Shown here piece after piece: positions 1 to 6,172 of a stretch of DNA of 49,313 nucleotides (positions are counted from its first letter, which is position 1; every line of letters begins with the position of its first letter). The DNA comes from an uncultured Eubacteriales bacterium (lineage in GTDB: Bacteria; Bacillota; Clostridia; Lachnospirales; CAG-274), in assembly GCA_905201505.1 (NCBI GenBank), contig CAJKOJ010000006.1:1-49313 (forward strand), read 5' to 3'. Both the position numbers and the translations under genes were made by a program. The notes under the pieces are model-generated. The model did no database searches, was not told the DNA's origin, and was given only the letters and a program-made list of their open reading frames with translations.

Positions 1-66
1 CCCCTGCCCGTTACGCAGACTGGCTGTCAGCCCCCCTATTTTCTTAACTGATTTGCTGATTTTCAT
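1..66 (-). CDS. Possible N-terminal fragment of an unidentified gene, cut by the window edge
   Basis: An ATG at 66 on the minus strand opens a 22-codon frame (starting MKISKSVKKIGG) that runs off the left end of the window without a stop. The upstream AGAAAGA is a weak ribosome-binding site. It lies downstream of the decayed symporter and shares its higher GC content. There is too little sequence to name a family, and it may simply be part of the same decayed segment. Confidence 0.2.
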   Translation of the reverse strand, partial: MKISKSVKKIGGLTASLRNGQG

Positions 67-80
67 TCTTTCTGCGTAAC
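10..80. repeat. 10-bp perfect inverted repeat with 51-nt spacer
   Basis: GTTACGCAGA at 10-19 is exactly matched by its reverse complement TCTGCGTAAC at 71-80. A small inner hairpin (GGCTG / CAGCC around 22-32) lies inside. The segment has much higher GC than the DNA after 700. No function is evident. It could be a remnant of the imported or decayed segment or a stem in a transcript. Confidence 0.35.
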
Positions 81-138
81 TGCGCTGCTCCATTCCCCAG
101 GCTGCTCGATTCTTCGGGCTACCTGCTTCTTGGATTCC

Positions 139-620
139 TTATCCTTTTCTATATCTCATCGTGCAGCATATTATATTGACTGCAATGCCAAAAAATAGCG
201 GATTGAAGGACAGTCCAGCCAAGTTCCCTGCAATAACGGCAGCCGGGCCGGCAATGATTGAGCCCACAATAGCTTCTCTTTTAATGCGCCCGATCAGAAA
301 TAGCGCGCAGCTGAATGGAAGTAACACCACTGCGCCGCGTAGTCCCATAGATAAAAATCCCATGTCGTTAGAATCAAGGCACACGCGGACACAACCTAAG
401 AAATGATACTGATGATAATTCCAATGGAACTGAGTACGGACCCCAGATGTTCTGCCCGCGGCCCATATACATCAGAAATAACCTTCATCAATGTTGTAGC
501 TCCCGATTGCTGCATAGCCTTAGCATACCCCTTGCCAATATGGCACAGCCTATGCCAGATCCTAATGTAAACCCCTACGCCGATGATTAAAGCAATCGTC
601 ATGACAATTCCAACAATCAC
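139..620 (-). pseudogene. Decayed sodium:solute symporter (SSS family), internally deleted
   Basis: Two minus-strand pieces resemble the ends of one sodium:solute symporter. The upstream piece (620 to 396, GTG start, 74 codons) has a first membrane helix (IVGIVMTIALIIGVGVYIR) and then GATTLMKVISDVYGPRAEHLGS, shortened here to the GATTLM...YGPRA pattern typical of helices 2-4. The downstream piece (384 to 139, different frame, 81 codons) has SMGLRGAVVLLPF and IVGSIIAGPAAVIAG, matching the last helices of the family. A normal member has about 450-500 residues, so most of the middle is missing and the two pieces are out of frame. The region is clearly GC-richer than its surroundings, which suggests separate ancestry. 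An intact start with upstream signals is not visible; the reading frame upstream of the GTG closes at once. Confidence 0.65.
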
Positions 621-748
621 CTGTTGACTGGTGCATAAAAGTGGCTGCTGTCACCCCACTTTTCATTGCATGGGAAATTTTAAAAAAGTAATTATATTTA
701 AAAAAATACAAGTGCAAACTAATTAATTAAAAATTTACATTAAAAAGA

Positions 749-790
749 TTGAAAAATATTGTTTTTTGTTATACAATTAACATTGTATAA
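749..790 (+). promoter_or_regulatory. hprK operon promoter with overlapping 9-bp inverted repeat
   Basis: TTGAAA (749-754), a 17-nt spacer and TACAAT (772-777) form a good sigma-A promoter 47 bp before the hprK start. A perfect inverted repeat, TTATACAAT (769-777) and ATTGTATAA (782-790) with a 4-nt centre, covers the -10 box and the likely start site, which is where a repressor would bind. The cognate regulator is unknown. A strong AGGAGG-type site precedes the ATG at 824. Confidence 0.6.
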
Positions 791-823
791 GTGTATATAC
801 TTGGGACAAAAGGAGGCTGAACA

Positions 824-1747
824 ATGTATTCAGTAAGTTTGGGCGAAATTGCAAAAGAATTTAATCTTAAAAATTTGACAGAGGAAATTGATATAAATAA
901 TATTGATATAGAAACAGCCGGGGTCAACAGACCTGCTATACAGCTTGCAGGTTTTTTTGACTATTTTGACAGTGAAAGAATACAGGTAATAGGATTGGTT
1001 GAATACAGCTATTTATCAAAGCTTACACCTGAATTCAGACAGGAAACTCTTGAAAAACTGTTTCAGTATGATATGCCGGCAGTAATTATTTCAAGAGGGC
1101 TCACTCCTCATCCTGAAATGATGTTTTATGCAAAGGAAAAGAAAATTCCTATATTGCAGACAGAGGATACAACATCGGAGTTTACAAGTGAGCTTTTAAA
1201 ATGGCTTAAAATTGAGCTTGCACCAAGAACAACCATTCACGGTGTTTTGGTGGATGTATATGGTGAAGGTGTGCTTATAACAGGTGAAAGCGGTATTGGA
1301 AAAAGTGAGGCGGCTCTTGAACTTGTAAAGAGGGGTCACAGACTTGTTGCCGACGACGCTGTTGAAATTAAAAAGGTTTCACATAATTCTCTTATAGGTA
1401 CTTGTCCTGAATTGATAAGATATTTCATAGAAGTAAGAGGTATAGGCATAATAAATGTAAAGCAAATGTTTGGTGTGCAGTCTGTAAAGGACAGTCAGGA
1501 AATAGACCTTATTATTAAGCTTGAATACTGGGAAAAGGGTAAAGTATACGACAGACTTGGTATTAAAGAGGAATATATGGACATTTTAGGAAATAAAGTA
1601 ATATGTCACTCTATTCCTGTGAGACCGGGAAGAAATCTTGCTATTATATGTGAATCGGCAGCAGTAAACTGCCGTCAGAAGAAAATGGGCTATAATGCGG
1701 CACAGGCTCTAAATGAAGCTATAATGAACAGTGCTATGAAGGGTTGA
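824..1747 (+). CDS. hprK: HPr kinase/phosphorylase
   Basis: Bifunctional cytoplasmic enzyme that phosphorylates and dephosphorylates the regulatory serine (Ser46) of HPr and Crh in response to glycolytic intermediates and phosphate. It is the sensor of carbon catabolite control in Firmicutes. The 307 residues match the family length. The N-terminal domain (about 1-130) is followed by the kinase domain with Walker A GESGIGKS at 154-161, the D-D pair near 177-178 and the family signature EVRGIGIINV at about 203-212. A strong SD (AAAGGAGG) precedes the ATG. It is the first gene of the operon and overlaps the next gene's upstream region. The last gene of the same run is an HPr-like protein with an intact serine site, the expected substrate type. 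Confidence 0.97.
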   Translation: MYSVSLGEIAKEFNLKNLTEEIDINNIDIETAGVNRPAIQLAGFFDYFDSERIQVIGLVEYSYLSKLTPEFRQETLEKLFQYDMPAVIISRGLTPHPEMMFYAKEKKIPILQTEDTTSEFTSELLKWLKIELAPRTTIHGVLVDVYGEGVLITGESGIGKSEAALELVKRGHRLVADDAVEIKKVSHNSLIGTCPELIRYFIEVRGIGIINVKQMFGVQSVKDSQEIDLIIKLEYWEKGKVYDRLGIKEEYMDILGNKVICHSIPVRPGRNLAIICESAAVNCRQKKMGYNAAQALNEAIMNSAMKG

Positions 1748-1752
1748 TGATT

Positions 1753-2712
1753 ATGTATTATATTGGTATTGATTTAGGCGGAACCAATATCTCAGCTGGT
1801 ATTGTGGATGAAAACGGCAATATACTTGTAAAGGCGTCTACACCGACAATGAACGGCAGGGCGGCAGAGGATATCATAGATGATATGTCAGGGCTTTGCA
1901 GTAAACTTATGGAGGAGCTTAAACTTGAAGTAAATGACATAGAATCAATAGGCGTAGGTATGCCCGGAACTATGGATAAGAAAAAGGGTATATCTATTTA
2001 TGCCAACAATCTGAACTTTGACAATGTAAATGTTGTTGAGGAAATGGGAAAGAGAATAAATTTGCCATGTTATATTGAAAATGACGCAAACTGTGCCGCT
2101 ATAGGCGAAAATGTGTGCGGAGTTGCATACGGCAGTAAAAATTTAATATATATTACTATAGGCACAGGAGTAGGTGCCGGTATTATAATAAACGGCAAGG
2201 TATTTGACGGTTCATTCGGCGGAGGCGGCGAGGCAGGACACATGGTAATAGTTGCAGAAGGCGAGGAGTGCACCTGCGGAAGAAAAGGCTGCTGGGAGGC
2301 TTATGCTTCAGCTTCTGCATTAAGACGTGAAGGAAGAATTGCAGCTGCTAAATATCCTAACAGCAAAATTTATGACCTTGTTGACGGTAATATTAAGCTT
2401 ATTGATGCTAAAACTGTGTTTGACGCTGCTGACTTAGGCGATGAGATAGCACTTGAAATAATTGATAAATATATTAAGTATCTTGCAATAGGTCTTGTAA
2501 ACCTGGTTAATATATTCCAGCCTGAGGCTATTATTATAGGCGGCGGAGTTTGTGCTCAAGGCGACAAGGTAATTAAACCTTTAATTGAAATATTAAATGA
2601 AAAGGTTTACGGCAAAGAACTTAAAACTAAAATTTCCATTGCAACACTGGGAAATGACGCAGGTATTGTAGGTGCTGCTATGCTTGGCAAAATCAACAGA
2701 GAGGAATTTTGA
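1753..2712 (+). CDS. ROK-family sugar kinase (glucokinase-like)
   Basis: Cytoplasmic ATP-dependent sugar kinase of the ROK family, most likely glucokinase feeding glycolysis. Visible are the phosphate-binding motif GIDLGGTN at residues 5-12, the ATP-binding GTGVGAG segment, the GGGGEAGH motif and the ROK zinc site CTCGRKGCWE starting near residue 173. The length of about 319 residues is normal. An ATG at 1747 overlaps the hprK stop and a TTG lies at 1744, but AAGGG at 1739-1743 is spaced best for the ATG at 1753, so that start was chosen. It is translationally coupled behind hprK, linking hexose phosphorylation with catabolite control. Substrate specificity cannot be fixed from sequence; N-acetylhexosamine or mannose kinases of the same family are alternatives. 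Confidence 0.9.
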   Translation: MYYIGIDLGGTNISAGIVDENGNILVKASTPTMNGRAAEDIIDDMSGLCSKLMEELKLEVNDIESIGVGMPGTMDKKKGISIYANNLNFDNVNVVEEMGKRINLPCYIENDANCAAIGENVCGVAYGSKNLIYITIGTGVGAGIIINGKVFDGSFGGGGEAGHMVIVAEGEECTCGRKGCWEAYASASALRREGRIAAAKYPNSKIYDLVDGNIKLIDAKTVFDAADLGDEIALEIIDKYIKYLAIGLVNLVNIFQPEAIIIGGGVCAQGDKVIKPLIEILNEKVYGKELKTKISIATLGNDAGIVGAAMLGKINREEF

Positions 2713-2714
2713 AA

Positions 2715-3614
2715 ATGATGATTGCTGAAGATTTAAGGGCTCTGGCAGGGAATGAAAATGTAATTGAAAACGAACCTATGAACAGGCATACTACTTTCAG
2801 AATAGGCGGAAATGCAGATGTGTTTGTAACGCCTGAAAGTGATGAAAGTGTTGCTGATGTTATTAAATATGTTAAAGATAATAATATTCCATATTATATA
2901 ATTGGCAACGGAAGCAATTTGCTTGTTAAGGATAAGGGATTCAGAGGCGTTATAATACAGCTTTATAAAAATTTTGCTCAGATAAGTGCTGAGGGCTGTA
3001 TTATAAAAGCTAAGGCAGGAGCTTTGCTTTCTGCTGCGGCAAAAACAGCAATGAATAATTCACTTACAGGTATGGAATGTTTAAGCGGAATTCCGGGAAC
3101 AATAGGCGGAGCTGTATGTATGAATGCAGGTGCCTATGGCGGAGAAATGAAAGACATTGTTGTAAAAACAAAGGTAATAAGAAACGGCAAAATTGAAGTA
3201 ATTGACAATATATCCTCTGAGTTTGGATACAGAACAAGCAGAATTATGAAAGAAAATATGATTGTGCTGGAAACAGAAATCAAACTTGAAAAGGGCAGCA
3301 AAGAAGAAATACAGGCTAAAATGAAAGAACTTATGGAACAAAGAAATTCAAAACAGCCTGTGGAACTGCCAAGTGCAGGAAGTACATTTAAAAGACCTGA
3401 AGGCTATTTTGCCGCTAAATTAATAGATGAAAGCGGACTGAGAGGCTTCAGCGTCGGAAAGGCACAGGTAAGCCCGAAGCACTGCGGATTTGTAGTAAAC
3501 AACGGAGGAGCAACGGCAAGTGAAGTCTTGGAACTGATGGAGAAAGTATCACAGACAGTTATGGAAAAGTTTGGTGTGAAGCTGGAACCTGAGGTAAGGA
3601 TAATAGGTGAATAG
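2715..3614 (+). CDS. murB: UDP-N-acetylenolpyruvoylglucosamine reductase
   Basis: FAD-dependent, NADPH-using reductase of the second committed step of peptidoglycan precursor synthesis, giving UDP-N-acetylmuramate in the cytoplasm. The FAD domain shows FRIGGNAD, the GNGSNLL motif and IPGTIGGAVCMNAGAYGGE. The C-terminal substrate domain has the catalytic serine in PSAGSTFKRP, then KLIDESGLRG and the VNNGGATA segment. The length (about 299 residues) and the compact domain 3 fit the type II enzymes of Firmicutes. A TTG at 2709 overlaps the upstream stop, but GAGAGG at 2699-2704 fits the ATG at 2715. It sits within the hprK operon, a common arrangement in Clostridia. Confidence 0.97.
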   Translation: MMIAEDLRALAGNENVIENEPMNRHTTFRIGGNADVFVTPESDESVADVIKYVKDNNIPYYIIGNGSNLLVKDKGFRGVIIQLYKNFAQISAEGCIIKAKAGALLSAAAKTAMNNSLTGMECLSGIPGTIGGAVCMNAGAYGGEMKDIVVKTKVIRNGKIEVIDNISSEFGYRTSRIMKENMIVLETEIKLEKGSKEEIQAKMKELMEQRNSKQPVELPSAGSTFKRPEGYFAAKLIDESGLRGFSVGKAQVSPKHCGFVVNNGGATASEVLELMEKVSQTVMEKFGVKLEPEVRIIGE

Positions 3615-3685
3615 AACAGAGTACAAAAGTTGATGCAGCAAATGGAGAGGCTGTATTGGTATGAATAACTAAAGGGAGTGAGCGT

Positions 3686-4558
3686 ATGAGATGTGTAATT
3701 GTTACAGGTATGTCAGGTGCAGGTAAAAGTACTGTGCTTAAATTTTTAGAGGATATAGGGTATTTTTGTGTGGATAATCTTCCTCCCAGCCTTATACCTA
3801 AATTTATTGATTTGTGCTCAACTCCCAATTCAGATATGAATAATGTTGCTATTGGTGTTGATATAAGAGGCGGAAGGCTTTTCGGAGATTTGGCAAACTT
3901 TTTGTCAGAAATAAAAATTGAAGACAATAAAAGCTTTGAAATACTTTATCTTGAAAGTGAAAACGAGGTTTTGCTTAAAAGATACAAGGAATCAAGACGT
4001 CAGCACCCGCTTAATTTAAAGGGTGAAAGACTGATTGACGGCATAAGGAGCGAGAGAAGGCAGCTCGAAAATATAAAGAAAATGGCTGATTATATTATTG
4101 ATACTTCTCATATGCTTACAAGAGAGCTGAGAACTCAGCTAAGTGAAATTTTCCTTGAAGAAAAGGTCTTTGAAAGCCTTATGATAACTGTGCTGAGCTT
4201 TGGCTTTAAGTATGGTATACCAAGTGATGCGGATATGGTGTTTGACGTGAGATTTATTCCAAATCCATTTTATATTGACGAACTTAAAACTTTGACAGGC
4301 AATGATGTGGCTGTAAGGGACTACGTAATGAAATGGGAAGAAGCAAAAAAATTTAAAGAAAAATTGACTGATTTATGTGAATTTTTAATACCTAATTATA
4401 TTAAAGAAGGAAAAAATCAGTTAGTTATTGCTATTGGATGCACCGGAGGAAAGCACAGAAGCGTCACTTTAGCCAATGAACTTTACAATAATTTAAAGGC
4501 AAACGGTCACAGTGTAATTATTGCTCATAGAGATATTGACAAAGATGCAAAGAGGTAG
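3686..4558 (+). CDS. rapZ: RNase adapter / nucleotide-binding protein RapZ (YvcJ)
   Basis: P-loop protein of the RapZ/YvcJ family. In enterobacteria it binds glucosamine-6-phosphate and guides RNase E to small RNAs. In Bacillus YvcJ hydrolyses nucleotides and affects competence. The 290 residues carry Walker A GMSGAGKS at 8-15, the VDNLPPSL motif, DIRGG, and the characteristic C-terminal AIGCTGGKHRSV segment followed by HRDIDKD. The start ATG has GGGAG upstream at about 3674-3678. It is 71 bp after murB and 66 bp before whiA. In Bacillus yvcK separates this gene from whiA; here yvcK is absent. Confidence 0.96.
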   Translation: MRCVIVTGMSGAGKSTVLKFLEDIGYFCVDNLPPSLIPKFIDLCSTPNSDMNNVAIGVDIRGGRLFGDLANFLSEIKIEDNKSFEILYLESENEVLLKRYKESRRQHPLNLKGERLIDGIRSERRQLENIKKMADYIIDTSHMLTRELRTQLSEIFLEEKVFESLMITVLSFGFKYGIPSDADMVFDVRFIPNPFYIDELKTLTGNDVAVRDYVMKWEEAKKFKEKLTDLCEFLIPNYIKEGKNQLVIAIGCTGGKHRSVTLANELYNNLKANGHSVIIAHRDIDKDAKR

Positions 4559-4624
4559 TATACTGTGTAATAAGTGGTTTTTTCAAGGTTTAAGCATATT
4601 TTATGTGTCCAGACGGAGGGAATT

Positions 4625-5536
4625 ATGTCGTTTTCATCTAATGTAAAGGCGGAATTGCTCTCAAATATTACAAAAGAAAAAAGCAGCCATTGTAAGGCTG
4701 CACAACTTTTGGCAATTGTAAATATATGCGGCTTTGTAAGCACAGAAAACTATGATAAATTTATTATTATACATAATGAGAATGAAGATATTCTGAATTT
4801 AGCTGTCTGTCTTATCAATACTCTTTTTGGTTTTAATCCTGAATGTGTTAATAATGATATTATTATTAAAGATTATAATTTAATTGATTGTATGGTAAGC
4901 AGTCTTGGCATTAAGGACAGTAATGATTTCAGCCTGAATTCGCCGATTAATGCAGGCATAACAGCAAAAAACTGTTGTAAAAGGGCATATATCCGTATGG
5001 CTTTTGTCTGCTGCGGCTCTGTAAATGACCCCAGCAAGCATTATCATCTGGAGTTTGCAGACAATGACTATGACCATTCCCAAAACCTTATAGAACTTAT
5101 AAGTGAATTTGGAATTAATATGAAAATAGTTGAAAGAAAAAATCATTACGTCATATACTGTAAAGAGGCTGAACAAATAGTTGACCTGCTTAATGTTATG
5201 TCTGCCTATAAAGCACTTTTAGAGTTTGAAAATCTGAGGGTGGTTAAAGAAGTAAGAAATAATGTGAACAGAATTGTCAATTGCGAAACTGCAAATATTA
5301 ACAAAATTGTTAATACTTCTGTAAGGCAGATTGAGGATATTCAGTGTATAATAGATAAAAAAGGCATAAATTATTTGTCAGAAAATCTGAGAGCTGTTGC
5401 AGAAACCCGTATAAAATATCCTGATGTGAGCCTTAAAGAACTGGGGGAATATCTTACGCCTCCCTTAGGCAAGTCAGGGGTTAATCATAGACTGAAAAAA
5501 ATTCATGAAATAGCAGAAAGCTTAAAGGGGGATTAA
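4625..5536 (+). CDS. whiA: DNA-binding protein WhiA
   Basis: WhiA joins a LAGLIDADG-homing-endonuclease-like N-terminal domain to a C-terminal helix-turn-helix. It affects sporulation in Streptomyces and chromosome segregation or division in Bacillus. Visible are MSFSSNVKAELL at the N-terminus, CCKRAYIRMAFVCCGS and HYHLEF in the LAGLIDADG-like part, and the C-terminal HTH with LRAVAETRIKYPDVSLKELG and GKSGVNHRLKKI. The frame stays open upstream, but GGAGGG at 4615-4620 and the conserved MSFSS start place the initiation at 4625 (304 residues, normal size). The next gene begins 6 bp after the stop, so the two are co-transcribed. Confidence 0.96.
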   Translation: MSFSSNVKAELLSNITKEKSSHCKAAQLLAIVNICGFVSTENYDKFIIIHNENEDILNLAVCLINTLFGFNPECVNNDIIIKDYNLIDCMVSSLGIKDSNDFSLNSPINAGITAKNCCKRAYIRMAFVCCGSVNDPSKHYHLEFADNDYDHSQNLIELISEFGINMKIVERKNHYVIYCKEAEQIVDLLNVMSAYKALLEFENLRVVKEVRNNVNRIVNCETANINKIVNTSVRQIEDIQCIIDKKGINYLSENLRAVAETRIKYPDVSLKELGEYLTPPLGKSGVNHRLKKIHEIAESLKGD

Positions 5537-5542
5537 TCAAAA

Positions 5543-5785
5543 ATGATTAAAAAAGAAATTACTGTAGGTTCAAGTATGATTGAAAGACCAATTCCTATGT
5601 TGGTACAGACAGCCGGTAGATTTTCAAGCAGTCTTAAGCTGACTATGGACAATAAGGAAATTAATTTGAAGAGTATAATGGGTGTTATTTCTATAGGTAC
5701 GCTTACAGGACATAATGTTACAATTTATGCTGAGGGTGCTGATGAAAATGAAGCTCTTGAGGCTGTTGTGGAATTTTTGAGCTGA
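5543..5785 (+). CDS. HPr-like protein lacking the phosphocarrier histidine (Crh-like)
   Basis: Eighty-residue HPr-fold protein. In HPr the motif G-L-H-A-R-P carries His15, phosphorylated by enzyme I; here the aligned stretch is S-M-I-E-R-P (residues 11-16), so Ile13 stands where the histidine should be. The regulatory loop is intact: NLKSIMGVISIG has Ser44 at the Ser46 position. Such a protein cannot pass phosphate to PTS permeases but can still be phosphorylated by HprK and serve as a CcpA corepressor. That is the role of Bacillus Crh, whose active histidine is also replaced and whose gene also follows whiA (yvcL). It shares the transcript with hprK. The role is inferred. A true HPr should be encoded elsewhere in the genome. 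Confidence 0.85.
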   Translation: MIKKEITVGSSMIERPIPMLVQTAGRFSSSLKLTMDNKEINLKSIMGVISIGTLTGHNVTIYAEGADENEALEAVVEFLS

Positions 5786-5804
5786 TAAATATAAATTATA
5801 TAAT
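5777..5804 (+). promoter_or_regulatory. Probable valS promoter
   Basis: TTGAGC (5777-5782) at the very end of the HPr-like gene, a 16-nt spacer and TATAAT (5799-5804) form a plausible sigma-A promoter. It would start transcription just before the T-box leader, so valS need not depend on the upstream operon. Confidence 0.5.
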
Positions 5805-5810
5805 TATACG

Positions 5811-6042
5811 GACTGAGAAGAAGAGGAGTAAGCAATTACACTTAAAAGAGAGAAGCACTCACAGGCTGAAAGGTGCTTTGATGTAAGGATTGCTGAAGGT
5901 AGCTTTGGAGTCTTTGTGCTTAAATAGTGTAGGCACAACGCTTGCTGCGATAAAGGCTTATGAGTGCTTCTGCTTTTGCAGAAGAATTAAGGTGGTACCA
6001 CGGATACTTTCGTCCTTATTGTGATGAAGGTATCCTTTTTTT
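5811..6042 (+). ncRNA. T-box leader controlling valS
   Basis: The leader carries the T-box core AAGGTGGTACCACGG (about 5989-6003), directly followed by a terminator whose GGATAC (6002-6007) and GTATCC (6030-6035) arms precede a T run. The early GAGAAGAGGAGTA-like region is typical of the stem I base, and the GTA at 5899-5901, in GAAGGTAGCTTTGGAG, is the likely specifier: a valine codon that matches the valS gene behind it. Uncharged tRNA-Val should stabilise the antiterminator and turn valS on. The T-box call is firm; the exact specifier position is read by eye. Confidence 0.92.
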
Positions 6043-6172
6043 GATAAAAATTAAATAGTTGTAAAACAAGTTTTAACAATATATATTTGAGCATATAAAA
6101 GAGAATAATTAAGACAATTAAATTACAAATTATAAAATAAACAAAAAACATATACACAGGAGGAAGCAAAAA

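Noticed and set aside
161..406. 81-codon plus-strand frame over the symporter remnant
   Set aside because: It is the antisense of the recognisable symporter pieces and has no SD.
3559..3927. 122-codon minus-strand frame across the murB/rapZ junction
   Set aside because: Covers conserved coding parts of murB and rapZ on the other strand; no SD and no family.
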